Assembly (NCBI RefSeq): GCF_907165205.1
Contig: NC_058190.1
Coordinates: 17,058,001-17,122,000 of the forward strand
DNA from: Coccinella septempunctata
Taxonomy: Eukaryota > Arthropoda > Insecta > Coleoptera > Coccinellidae
DNA length: 64,000 bases
Direction: 5' to 3'
Of this stretch, positions 52,444 through 62,769 are shown piece by piece. Below the pieces are notes generated by a model. That model did not search any database. It was not told where the DNA came from and worked only from the letters and a program-made list of their open reading frames with translations. Positions within the stretch are counted from its first letter, which is position 1, and every line of letters begins with the position of its first letter. Both the position numbers and the translations under genes were made by a program.

Positions 52444-55400
52444 AAAGTCGGACTAGAGAGGGATCAAATATTTCGTCCGGCTACAAACCTGTTTTAGACT
52501 TTATCTTGGACCACGCCGTTGGGGATGAGAGGCCATATTTGAAGGTGGATATACTGGGTTATGAAATGTTGGGACTACTAGACTCAGGTGCATCAAGGAC
52601 TTTTGTTGGAAGAAAAGGTTGGGAGATTTTAAAAAAGTTACAGTTAAAGCTTAATACAGAATTCACAACGGATTGCAGAGTGGCAAATGGTCAGAGAGCA
52701 AAGAGCATAGGAACTGTTGAGGTACCAGTTAAACTGAGAGACAGAGTAAAGATTGTTGAAATGCTTGTTGTGCCCGATATTCCTCATACGTTGATCTTGG
52801 GATATGATTTCTGGGTTGTTATGGGTATCATCCCTGATTTGAAACATAATGAATGGCATTTTGCAGAAAACCCTAATGATTTATGTAGCATGGAACTGAA
52901 TAATTTGCATGACAGTTTGAATGACGAGCAGAGGAAACGACTAGAAGAGCTGGTACACGAGCATCGACAAACTATGGGAGATGGGATAGGTTGTACGAAC
53001 ATGGTTGAGCATAAAATTGAGACCACATCACAACCTATAAGACAAAGAAGTTATCGAGTTTCTCCTGTACTACAGAAGGTGATTGAAGACGAAGTTAATG
53101 TAATGTTGGAGCAAGATGTGATTGAGCCGTCAAATAGCCCCTGGGCTTCCCCAGTTGTCCTGGTCAAGAAGAAGAACACTGATAAATACCGATTCTGTGT
53201 CGACTTTAGGATTTTGAATAGTAAAACCGAACGCGACAGCTATCCTCTTCCTCTGGTTTCAGAAACATTGGACAAACTCAGAGATGCGAAGTATTTATCC
53301 ACTGTTGATGTGAAGAGTGCGTATTGGCAGATTCCTATGGAAAAATCGTCGAAGCCCCTTACTGCATTTATTTGCCACAAGGGACTATTTCAGTTTAAGA
53401 GAATGCCGTTTGGTCTGCACAACGCTGCAGCGACATGGCAGAGATTCATCGATACGGTCCTGGCAGATTTGGCACCCTTTGTGTTTGTTTATTTGGACGA
53501 TATCGTGATTGTGACTCAAACGTTTGAGGAACACCTTAGAGTTTTAGAGGAAGTCCTTAGAAGGCTCAAGAGCGCAGGCGTGACTATCAGTTGGGACAAG
53601 TGCCAATTCTGTCGTCCGGAAATGAAGTATTTGGGATATGTGATCGACCAACAAGGACTGAGAGTAGACCCTGATAAGGTGAGGGTTATGCTAGAGTTGA
53701 AACCTCCAACATCGGTGAAAGAAGTCAGAAGAATCGTTGGCAGCTTCTCGTGGTATCGTCGATTCATCCAGGACTTCTCTACTATAATGACTCCAATTAC
53801 AGCATTGACAAAGAAAAATAAGAAGTTTGAATGGAATTCGGAGTGTGACATCGCTTTTAAAAAGGTAAAAGAACTGCTGGTAAGAGCGCCGATTTTGAGC
53901 TGTCCTGATTACACTAAAGAGTTCTTAATCGCCACGGATGCTTCTGGATATGGGATTGGAGCTGTACTATATCAACCTCATGACCAGGGAGACAAGGTTA
54001 TTTGTTATCTAAGTCGATCACTATCCAAACAAGAAAGGTTATACACGACATCGGAAAGAGAAATGCTTGCTGTGGTATGGGCCATACAGAAGCTTCGACC
54101 TTATATCGAAGGTGTTCCCTTTACAGTGGTAACTGACCATCATTGTTTGAAATGGCTACTGAATTTGAAAGATCCAACTGGTCGTTTGGGTCGTTGGTCC
54201 ATTAAACTGCAGATGTACGATTTCAAAGTTCAGCATCGAAGTGGACGTGAAATGGCTCTTCCAGACATGCTGTCTAGGACCATGCCTGTGTTGGATGAAG
54301 TAAAGACTAGAGGAGGCTCTGAACATAAGGTGGAAGACAAATGGTATAACAGGATGGTGATGAAAGTGGAGAGAGTACCGCTGAAGTTTCTTAGCTGGCG
54401 CATACAGGATGGCAGATTATATAAATATGTGAAACAAGACTATCCTGATCTGCTAGTAAAGGAAGATTTCTGGAAATTAGTCATTCCGAAGGAACGAAGA
54501 TCAGAACTCATTAGGTCAGCCCATGACTCTCCGTTAGCTGGACACATGGGGGTATATAAAACGTATTCCCGACTAACGGAAAAATATTACTGGCCGAAAA
54601 TGCGTCAAGATGTAGCTAATTATGTGAGAAAATGTACAGTATGTGCGGCGTATAAACATGACCCTAAGGGCGTTCGGGATCAGATAGTATCTCACTCCAA
54701 ACCATCAAGACCATGGGAAGTTATATCGACTGATTTGATGGGTCCACTACCGAGGTCAACGAAAGGAAACACTTACATTCTTGTGGTATCCGATTATCTG
54801 AGCAAGTTTTCATTGATTTTTGCGTTGCGAAAAGCCACTTCTGCAGTCATTATAAGGAGAATAGAGGAAGAAGTCTTTTTGATTTTTGGAGTACCGAGAT
54901 TATTGTTGTGTGATAATGGTCCTCAGTACAGAAGCTCAGATTTCCGAAAATTTGTAGATCGCTATCAATGTAAAATTAAATATAATGCTAACTATCATCC
55001 ACGAGCAAACCCGACAGAAAGACAGAACCAAACGATCAAGACCATGTTAGCGATGTATGTTAAGGATAACCATAGGAAATGGGATTCAGAGATTCACAAA
55101 ATTGCCTGTGCCCTAAGGACGGCCCGCCAGGAGACCACTAAGTTGTCACCGTATTTTGTTAATTTTGGGAGAAACATGTCGTTGTCCGGAAATGATTATG
55201 AGAGGAATTTGTTAACTCAGGAGGGGGAAGATGAATCTTCAGCGGGAGTTCCCAGAAATGAAGCTTTTAAGCAACTATTTGCCGACGTTAAGAAGAGGTT
55301 AGAGGTCGCTGGGCAGAAGAGTGCACTTCGTTATAATTTGAGAAGGAGAGACGAGGAGTATTCTGTTGGCGATAAGGTTTGGAGAAGAAATTACGCTTTA

Positions 55401-55568
55401 TCGGACGCCACTAAATATTTTAATAAAAAGCTAGCCCCGAAATATATTGGCCCCTACACGATATCTCAGAAAATTTCACCATGGACTTATGTGTTGAAGA
55501 ATGATGCAGGCGAAAGTCAAGGAGTGTGGCATTCGAAGGACTTGAAGAGTTACCAGATACCTGATTAA
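52401..55568 (+). CDS. pol: G2 Pol (protease, reverse transcriptase, RNase H, integrase)
   Basis: Frame of 1055 codons, expressed by -1 frameshifting from gag. Domains in order: protease with GLLDSGASRTFVG (residues about 56-68); reverse transcriptase with KYRFCVDFRILN, MPFGLHNAAATWQRF and the catalytic VFVYLDDIVIVT (about 365-376); RNase H with IATDASGYGIGAVLY, SEREMLAVVWA and TDHHCLKWL; integrase zinc domain (HDSPLAGHMGVYKTYSRL...CTVCAAYK) and DDE core (STDLMGPLPRS, LLCDNGPQYRS, NPTERQNQTIKTM). The tail LAPKYIGPYTISQKISPWTY ends 38 bp before the 3' LTR. No stop or missing catalytic residue was seen. No envelope gene follows, so it is a retrotransposon rather than an errantivirus. Confidence 0.95.
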   Translation: MSYLFLGKRTTTLLESRTREGSNISSGYKPVLDFILDHAVGDERPYLKVDILGYEMLGLLDSGASRTFVGRKGWEILKKLQLKLNTEFTTDCRVANGQRAKSIGTVEVPVKLRDRVKIVEMLVVPDIPHTLILGYDFWVVMGIIPDLKHNEWHFAENPNDLCSMELNNLHDSLNDEQRKRLEELVHEHRQTMGDGIGCTNMVEHKIETTSQPIRQRSYRVSPVLQKVIEDEVNVMLEQDVIEPSNSPWASPVVLVKKKNTDKYRFCVDFRILNSKTERDSYPLPLVSETLDKLRDAKYLSTVDVKSAYWQIPMEKSSKPLTAFICHKGLFQFKRMPFGLHNAAATWQRFIDTVLADLAPFVFVYLDDIVIVTQTFEEHLRVLEEVLRRLKSAGVTISWDKCQFCRPEMKYLGYVIDQQGLRVDPDKVRVMLELKPPTSVKEVRRIVGSFSWYRRFIQDFSTIMTPITALTKKNKKFEWNSECDIAFKKVKELLVRAPILSCPDYTKEFLIATDASGYGIGAVLYQPHDQGDKVICYLSRSLSKQERLYTTSEREMLAVVWAIQKLRPYIEGVPFTVVTDHHCLKWLLNLKDPTGRLGRWSIKLQMYDFKVQHRSGREMALPDMLSRTMPVLDEVKTRGGSEHKVEDKWYNRMVMKVERVPLKFLSWRIQDGRLYKYVKQDYPDLLVKEDFWKLVIPKERRSELIRSAHDSPLAGHMGVYKTYSRLTEKYYWPKMRQDVANYVRKCTVCAAYKHDPKGVRDQIVSHSKPSRPWEVISTDLMGPLPRSTKGNTYILVVSDYLSKFSLIFALRKATSAVIIRRIEEEVFLIFGVPRLLLCDNGPQYRSSDFRKFVDRYQCKIKYNANYHPRANPTERQNQTIKTMLAMYVKDNHRKWDSEIHKIACALRTARQETTKLSPYFVNFGRNMSLSGNDYERNLLTQEGEDESSAGVPRNEAFKQLFADVKKRLEVAGQKSALRYNLRRRDEEYSVGDKVWRRNYALSDATKYFNKKLAPKYIGPYTISQKISPWTYVLKNDAGESQGVWHSKDLKSYQIPD
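52419..52425 (+). promoter_or_regulatory. Predicted -1 ribosomal frameshift slippery site GGGAAAC
   Basis: The heptamer sits in the gag frame exactly as G GGA AAC, the X XXY YYZ pattern, 15 nt before the gag stop. A -1 slip leads directly into the pol frame, which is open from 52401. Confidence 0.8.
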
Positions 55569-55594
55569 CCGTGAGCGGTTAATCATATTGAAGC

Positions 55595-55606
55595 AGAGGG
55601 GGGAAA
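55595..55606 (+). promoter_or_regulatory. G2 polypurine tract
   Basis: AGAGGGGGGAAA immediately before the TGTAACGG start of the 3' LTR. Confidence 0.85.
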
Positions 55607-56649
55607 TGTAACGGTTTTATTTTAACTAATAATTAATTGGGAATGAGGTTATATTGTTTGTTTATTTTTGTTGTCTTCAACTGTGTATCGACGGTATCAA
55701 GGTAGCCAACAATGTAACGTGTTTTCGGCGGTCACAGATGTGGAAAATATTCTTCATATTTCGAGAACAATGTTAATTTTTGTATCGGGATCTAATGTTG
55801 GCATAATTGGGGATAGTGGAAAGTGAGGTTGAGGAAGAAAAACAGAAAAAGGACGAAGATTCGAGAAAGAGATTTGAGAGGTGTGAAATCAGGTGCTGGA
55901 TTTTGACGGAATTTTTCGGAAGAAGACTGGAATTTGAAATTCTGGGTACCTGCAAGGGGATTATTCGAAATTTCCGGATAGGAGATCTGGTTTATGGTAT
56001 TTTTTGGAAGAGATAGATCATCCGAGCCCAATTTGGGGATATATCAAATTCAGAATTCCGGTTTCACGTGGACTTGGGAGATAGAACCCTCTTACAGAGG
56101 TGAGAATAAACCGAATTGTCTTCAATAAAATTGATGAAAAATAGGTATTCCAATTGTTATTTGGGTTTTTTAGGGTTTTCTTGGGCTATCTACTTTGCAT
56201 TTTCCTTGATCGTGGAAAGGGACGATTTGGAGGAGGCCATTATTTGCTGGACATCGACGCCATTTTGTGTTGATCGGCCTGAAACCCTAGAGGATTTGGT
56301 TTGGAGAACCTTGGAGACAACCGCAAGTTTTTTTCAACAGACGTCACATCATTTTGCTTTCCCCATAGTTTTTATGTACACTTAAATCTTGTAAATTACT
56401 TGTGAACCGTTCGTGATCACGATCCGGGAGAAATTCAGACATTTTCAACCTCACTCAACAGTCAACAACCAATTTCTAAGGTTGGAATTTACGTATTTTG
56501 TTCAACCGTTATACACCCAAGTTATTTCAAATACGTTGGCGCCCATTTATTTCATGTTAATACATCTCAAAGAAAGGTTTGTTTTTGAATCCACCCCGTC
56601 TCCACTACAAAAACTAGCTGTGGTTAAATTATCAGTAATTAAGGTTACA
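55607..56649 (+). repeat. G2 3' LTR
   Basis: Same length as and apparently identical to the 5' LTR; ends GGTTACA and is followed directly by the resumed G1 LTR. Confidence 0.95.
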
Positions 56650-57828
56650 TGTACAAGGGAGATATGTGTGATATAAAATATGAGTGATTCTATAAGTGAA
56701 AATACATTCGGGAAATCCTATCCGGTCACGAGCACTTTATGAAATTTATACCGGGTGTAGTGAAAAATTAACGGTTCAATAAAAATAATGCGCCAACCAG
56801 AACTGACGGAACGAATGCTAAGGACTTGCTATACGGTATCGGTATGTAGTTGTATTTCTCCGGAAATGAAACACAATAAGGGCGGATCTGTTCGAGACTT
56901 TTATTCGCTGCCCCAAGGGTTAACACGCCATGACTGACAGCGAAGAAAATGTCTATTTTTAGCGCAACTACGGAATTTCACTGACTACGTGCGTTATCTC
57001 TTATTCTCTGCCCCAAGGGTTAACACGCCATGACTGACAGAAAAGAAGAGATTTCGGATTTAACACTTATGACGCGGAACGCGGACAGGGGGGTTGACGG
57101 AACTTTCCCTTCAGTACCCCAAGGGTTAACACGCCATGACTGATAGCGAAGGGAAAAGTCAGACTCGCGAAACAGGGTAAAGAACGATAAAATACAACAG
57201 AAAACGAAACAGTACAGCAGTGTCAAAGTTAAGGAAGTAACGGCGTAGGTCTAACAAAGAAACTGAACGGTACAGACGGGGACCTACCTCCTTTGTTTCA
57301 AGCACTCGAAACTCAAAGGATTCAAAAGAAAAAACTAAAAAAATTAACTCTAAGCACTGATGCAAACACAAAATGATTATTCTTCACCGGCGAAAGAAAT
57401 ACCGAAAGTTAACTGAATCTATAACAGAAGTCACCACGTTAGAAAGCGAAAAAAATCTAAAATACTGAAGCGAAGTGAAAGAACTGAAGTAAAAGTCAAA
57501 AGTGACCGTCGCGGGGGGAAAATTTGCTTTTATAGGCATATCCCCTCTCACGGTAAAAATCTGAAAATTCCAGAATGCGACAAGAATGAAAAACGTCGTC
57601 AGCTCCGGTTTATCGCATATCAACAGATGAAAAACGTCGAAATCTTCAGCGGCATGTAAGAAAAACAACGTGAAATACAGATAAGCGGTTTTTTACATTT
57701 ACTCTGCCTATCGGAATGAACGTACGGAATATTCGAGAATTAAAATATTTTCAAAGACGGAAATTTAAAACGAAAGAAATGCACTAAGATGAACTCCAAT
57801 TTTCCTCAGAAAACTGGACTTCATCACA
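56650..57828 (-). repeat. G1 5' LTR, outer part
   Basis: Resumes the LTR interrupted by G2 and ends, in G1 orientation the start, at TGTGATGAAGTCC (57828). It is the inverted counterpart of 58863-60055. With the 194-bp inner part the LTR totals about 1370 bp, against 1383 bp for the solo copy. Confidence 0.9.
56897..57160. repeat. Three spaced hairpins sharing one conserved loop
   Basis: The sequence CCCCAAGGGTTAACACGCC followed by ATGACTGA occurs three times, starting at 56912, 57011 and 57117. Each copy is bracketed by its own complementary arms of roughly 15 bp (with mismatches), and the arms differ in sequence between the three hairpins. The same set appears at about 59530-59815 in the solo LTR. 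Confidence 0.8.
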
Positions 57829-58858
57829 CGATCTGACAGCTTAGGAGAGATCTGCTGAAAGAAAAAATCAGTTACGATTGATTCGAATATTTTTCCAAAA
57901 TGACTGAGAATAGAGACAGGTCTGTAATTACGGATTTCTGCTTTTTTACCCTTTTTGAAAATTGGGACAATTTTAGCTAATTTCCACTTTTTCGGGAATT
58001 TACCTTGGTGGAGAGAATGATTAAAGATTATCTGTAGTGGCTCTGCCAACAGTTCACCACAAGATTTTATGAAGATGGGTGGTATCAAATCCGGTCCTGC
58101 CCCCTTGTTTTTATCTAAATTATTTATCTTATTTTTGATTGAGTGAATATCTATATAGTTGAAGGCTATCGTTGAAGTGTTCATAAATTTTTTCTTATAA
58201 AGTACAGGTTTTTCCGAAGATTCGAAAACACTTTCAAAGTAGGTAGAAAATGCATTAGCTATAGAAAAGTCGTCATCAAATGTTGAATCATTATAAGTCA
58301 TTACTGGAGGCACTTTATTACTATTTTTTAAAGAACTCACATGAGTCCAAAAAGCCTTCGGATTACTCTGGATATTTTCCTCGATTGAAGAAATATGAGA
58401 TTTATAATCATTTCTGATCAATAATTTACATTCATTTCTAAGCCTGATGAAAATTTCATAATCGATTGAATTCCTAAATTTTTTATATTTCTTGTGATAC
58501 TTGGCTTTGTCCTTAATGGTAGTAATAGTTTCTCTGGAAAACCAGAAGGGAAACTTGGCACTTCTATCAGGTCTCTTCGGCACATACTTGACAATGAGCT
58601 TATCAATTAAAGAATAAAAAGCATCAACACGCACATCCACATCCGAGGCCGACAACAGCACCCCCCAATCAGTCTTGGATAACTCATCTCTAATTTCTTC
58701 ATAATTAGCGTTGAAGAATTGAAACTTTGAACGTATTTTGACAGGATTTTTAAGGACAGCTATTTTAACATGAATATCTAGAGATGGGTGATGAGCATCC
58801 TCGACCACGAAAGGCGATGTACTACCCCGAACCTCCACTCCATCACGGTTACATAAAC
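57829..58858 (-). pseudogene. Non-LTR element H, ORF2 endonuclease end, linker and RT start
   Basis: Minus-strand frame with the closing part of an APE endonuclease (DAHHPSLDIHV), a lysine-rich linker (FRNSIDYEIFIRLRNECK; SSIEENIQSNPKAFW) and the reverse transcriptase N-part (NKGAGPDLIPPIFIKSC, GKFPKKWKLAKIVPIFKKG, NYRPVSILSHFGKIFE). The frame is intact until it runs into the G1 5' LTR at 57828, which contributes the last residues of the open frame. The rest of the reverse transcriptase is lost. Confidence 0.85.
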
Positions 58859-58862
58859 ATAA

Positions 58863-60245
58863 TGTGATGAAGTCCAGTTTTCTGAGGAAAATTGGAGTTC
58901 ATCTTGGTGCGTTTCTTTCGTTTTGGATTTCCGTCTTTGAGGATATTCTAGTTCTCGAATATTCCGTACGTTCATTCCGATAGGCAGAGTAAATGTAAAA
59001 AATCGCTTATCTGTGTTTCACGTTGTTTTTCTTACATGCCGCTGAAGATTTCGACGTTTTTCATCTGTTGATATGCGATAAACCGAAGCTGACGACGTTT
59101 TTCATTCTTGTCGCATTCTGGAATTTTCAGATTTTTACCGTGAGAGGGGATATGCCTATAAAAGCAAATTTTCCCCCGCGACGGTCACTTTTCGACTTTT
59201 CGACTTTTGACTTTTACTTCAGTTCTTTCACTTCGCTTCAGTATTTTCGATTTTTTTTCTAACGTGGTGACTTCTGTTATAAATTCAGTTAATCTTCCGT
59301 ATTTCTTTCGCCGTTGAAGAATAATCATTTTGTGTTTGCATCAGTGCTTAGAGTTAATTTTTTAGTTTTTCTTTTGAATCCTTTGAGTTTCGAGTGCTTG
59401 AAACAAAGGAGGTAGGTCCCCGTCTGTACCGTTCAGTTTCTTTGTTAGACCTACGCCGTTACTTCCTTAACTTTGACACTGCTGTACTGTATCGTTTTCT
59501 GTTGTATTTTATCGTTCTTTACCCTGTTTCGCGAGTCTGACTTTTCCCTTCGCTATCAGTCATGGCGCGTAAGCCCTTGGGGTACTGAAGGGAAAGTTCC
59601 GTCAACCCCCCTGTCCGCGTTCCGCGTCATAAGTGTTAAATCCGAAATCTCTTCTTTTCTGTCAGTCATGGCGTGTTATAACCCTTGGGGCAGAGAATAA
59701 GAGATACCGCTCGTAGTCAGTGAAATCCCGTAGTTGCGCTGAAAATAGACCTTTTCTTCGCTGTCAGTCATGGTGCGTTATAGCCCTTGGGGCGGCGAAT
59801 AAAAGTCTCGAACGGATCCGCCCTTGTTGTGTTTCATTTCCGGAGAAATACAACTACATACCGATACCGTGTAGCAAGTCCTTAGCATTCGTTCCGTCAG
59901 TTCTGGTTGGCGCATTTTTTTTTATTGAACCGTTAATTTTTCACTACACCCGGTATAAATTTCATAAGTGCTCGTGACCAGATAGGATTTCCCGAATGTA
60001 TGTTCGCTTATAGAATCGCTCATAATTCGAACCTACCCATATCTCACTTGTACATCTAATTAGTTTCCGAAGGTGTGAATAAACTTTTACACAATTTGAT
60101 TTTGACTTCTTCGTTATCGCTACCGCCCTAGATAACAGTGAGCGCTGTCTCCGGCTAGCAGCTACTCTGGTAGGTTTGCTATTCTTCCTATTGAAGAGAA
60201 TAGCCTGCGCTCGAGATTAGGTTTCTCCGAGTAACCCACGTTACA
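58863..60245 (+). repeat. Solo LTR of the G1 family (1383 bp)
   Basis: Complete LTR TGTGATGAAGTCC...CCACGTTACA in plus orientation, flanked by the 4-bp duplication ATAA at 58859-58862 and 60246-60249. No internal region is present, so it results from recombination between two LTRs. It lies in inverted orientation to the G1 5' LTR with about 1 kb between. It interrupts the endonuclease of H without otherwise changing the frame. Confidence 0.92.
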
Positions 60246-60249
60246 ATAA

Positions 60250-60867
60250 ATCCAATACTCTCCCATTAACATTTGAGACTCCATTAAATTGATATAAACA
60301 ATTGTAAGAAATGAAATCTTTTAGAGCATTATATACATAATTATTTATTACATTACATTCCAACCCGGTCCCTCCCTCGAAACTCCAAGAAAAATCTGGA
60401 AGATTAAAATCTCCAACCATTACAAATGGAGCACTAGGGTTTGATTCTAACCATGAAGTAACTCTCTCAAAAAAATGAAAGTAATCTTCTAAGCAAGTTT
60501 TTGGCAGGAAGTAACACATACACAAAAGAAATTTCTTCTCACTTTCCGTCATAGTGATCTTCACCCACAAATCCTCAACCACAGACTCACCACCCAAATT
60601 AGTCAGCATCTCCGCCCTCACACTCACCGATACACCCACCAATATTCCACCACCGTCCTTTTTGACACTATTTGTATCATGTCTATCTCTTCTGAATATG
60701 TTGTATTTACCCGAGATAACTTCCGAGCTGTTTATGTGAGGTTTAAGCCAAGATTCTGTAACGCAGATAACATCATAATCTGTGGTCAAAGAAGCTGTAT
60801 AAAAATCACCAGTTTTCGTCCTTAAACCACGACAATTCTGATAATATATGTTAAGGGGAACACTCAT
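60250..60867 (-). pseudogene. Non-LTR element H, ORF2 endonuclease N-part
   Basis: The ATG at 60867 lies 37 bp after the ORF1 stop. It starts an APE-type endonuclease: IYYQNCRGLRTKTGDFY (catalytic Asn), VICVTESWLKP (catalytic Glu), DGGGILVGVS, VMVGDFNLPDFSW (GDFN) and NGRVLDL. The frame stops inside the solo LTR at 60241-60243. Apart from the LTR insertion this domain looks intact. Confidence 0.87.
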
Positions 60868-60903
60868 TGAACTATGTGTCGCTTACTGTAAGATTAAAAA
60901 GAA

Positions 60904-61785
60904 TTAGTTGGACAAATTCTGCAATTGATTCTCTGACGTCACATGGACTATCCTAGATCCCTCGTCTTTTCTCAAAAGAATTTTACAGTCCTGAGTCCAA
61001 CAGAACTTGAATGCATTCGTTTTCGCAAATTGCCTAACCACGTAGAATAGCTTCCTGTTGTGGGCTGTCAAAGACTCATTGACATATATATTTGAAATGG
61101 GACCTTTCAAACCAATGTCCGCAGTGTTTAGACTCTTATGCCTTTTATATGCTTTCATAAATTCGCTTCGATAGAGTTTGGTCTTAAAGTTGATAACTAT
61201 GGGACGAGGCTTATCCTTAGACGACGAGTGAACTCTATAATAGTTTTCCACACACGTATCCAGGGAGGGAATTCCCAATTTCGACGAAATGTCCCGGATT
61301 ATTGAACCAACATTTTCATTCTTCGCTTCAGGCACACCCACTATCTCAAGATCCCTTTGTTTTAATTGTTGTTGAACATCATTGAGCTCCTTCTTCATGC
61401 TCATATTCTCCTTCCGCAGAAGACTAAGTTCGGAATTCAGATCAGAAACTTCCTTCCCAAGGCTCATAACAGACCTAAGCTGACTTTCGATATCCTGCAT
61501 CTTATCACCATAAAAATTTAAAGAGTTAATGAACTCACTTTGCTGTTTGTTCATCTTTGCTAAATCAAGCATAATTTGATCAAGTTTACTTTCGATGTTG
61601 GGCTTCTTATGATATTCGGAACACGCTGTACATACCCATTTAAATCCACCTGTTTCCGATAACTTTACTAGATCGGAAGAAAAACCAACACAGGTGTAAT
61701 GCACTTCTGATACGCACTGATAACATTTCGTACCAGGTTTATTTCGGCTTATTGGATTGTCACACTTGGAACAATTTGTAGGCAT
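60904..61785 (-). CDS. Non-LTR element H, ORF1 (zinc finger, coiled coil, RNA-binding)
   Basis: The ATG at 61785 gives about 293 residues. The N-terminal Cys/His finger (CSKCDNPI...CYQC...HYTC...WVCTAC, residues about 5-56) is PHD-like. A coiled coil follows (about 65-145; LNSELSLLRKENMSMKKELN), then a conserved block (QRDLEIVGVPE, CVENYYRVHSSSKDKPRPIV, GPISNIYVNESLTAHNRKLF) typical of CR1/I-group ORF1 proteins that bind element RNA. The frame is undamaged even though ORF2 is split. Confidence 0.85.
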   Translation of the reverse strand: MPTNCSKCDNPISRNKPGTKCYQCVSEVHYTCVGFSSDLVKLSETGGFKWVCTACSEYHKKPNIESKLDQIMLDLAKMNKQQSEFINSLNFYGDKMQDIESQLRSVMSLGKEVSDLNSELSLLRKENMSMKKELNDVQQQLKQRDLEIVGVPEAKNENVGSIIRDISSKLGIPSLDTCVENYYRVHSSSKDKPRPIVINFKTKLYRSEFMKAYKRHKSLNTADIGLKGPISNIYVNESLTAHNRKLFYVVRQFAKTNAFKFCWTQDCKILLRKDEGSRIVHVTSENQLQNLSN

Positions 61786-62009
61786 TCTGCACAATGAAAT
61801 GTACGTTTAAATATTCTTATCAAGTTGTAATTTGATTTAAAAATACAGCTGAAACCGCACAATTGAAAAGCAGCGTTCCTCTGGATCAAATGAACCAAAT
61901 TTGAAAATTATTACCAAACTTAAACGAATTCACAGAAGAAAATTCGGGGAGCGATCAAAACACATCCGATTGTCAAGACCACAGATATATTAATGAAGCA
62001 ATAGTAATA
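61786..62009. other. 5' UTR of H and junction with PLE2
   Basis: No coding signal. Probably 5' leader of H (read leftward) joined near 61980-62010 to the truncated N-terminal part of the Penelope-like element. Confidence 0.4.
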
Positions 62010-62744
62010 TTACGCCTGAAATGCATTATTAATGCTCATGTTATTGAGTAAGTAGTTGGTAACTATATTCGTGGACAATGATCTGAGGGTATTATCAGCT
62101 TCGTGACTATTGGTTTTTTTGAGTGTGATTAGTTGTTCGATGTTCGCTAGCAGTTTCTGAATAGATACTTCTTTTTTTGGAATCTCTATGCAGAATTTAG
62201 GGCCTAAGGCAAGAAAACGTTCTACTCGATTGGGAATACCGATGTCGCTAATATTTTTGAACCATTGAGGCTGGGCTCTGGCTCTGTCAAGACAATTTTG
62301 ATTTAGTGATTGTATTTTCTTAAGGTTGTTACTTTTAATTGATTCAAATTTACTATTGTAACTTATGTTTTGAAAATGTTTAAATCTTTCTAGTATGTCA
62401 AGAGGTAGGGTGAAAGCCAGAATCTCCCACCTTCGGATCAAATCCCTCTCTAAAGCTAGTGTGTTCTTTATAGTTGTTCTTATTTCGAAATTGATTATTT
62501 GATTCACAATTCTAACCTGCATCCTGTCGGCTTGCCTTACAGAATCCGAACCTGAGATTGATCCATAGAGTGAATTTATCCTGTCCTTGATGTGCCTGGG
62601 TGTCAACCCCTGTCGCCTACATTCCAAAAGAAAAATTGTCCTATTTCTAAGTGAGGCCAGTTTCAAGTTGTGATTGGCCCAAAGTTTCAGCTGTTGGCAT
62701 ACCCTGCTGCTGTACTGCTGTTTGATGTCCGCATAAAACCTCAT
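62010..62744 (-). pseudogene. PLE2: Penelope-like N-terminal domain, 3'-truncated
   Basis: From the ATG at 62744 the frame encodes the region that precedes the reverse transcriptase in Penelope-like proteins: LRNRTIFLLECRRQGLTPRH, INSLYGSISGSDSV, a long helical segment, and FLALGPKFCIEIPKKEVS. It runs 244 residues and ends before any reverse transcriptase motif. This is the part missing from PLE1, but whether they are the same family is inferred only from the matching 3' sequence next to it. Confidence 0.75.
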
Positions 62745-62769
62745 GCTTCTGTATAGTATATGTATAGTA

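Larger units (their letters stand above)
49898..56649 (+). mobile_element. G2: structurally intact Gypsy-type LTR retrotransposon (6752 bp)
   Basis: LTRs 49898-50940 and 55607-56649 are both 1043 bp and I found no difference between them, implying recent insertion. Primer-binding site, gag, -1 frameshift signal, pol with all domains and polypurine tract are present without a disabling lesion. It is inserted in the G1 5' LTR; comparison with the solo LTR gives a target duplication ATGT, whose A may be shared with the last LTR base. Confidence 0.95.
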
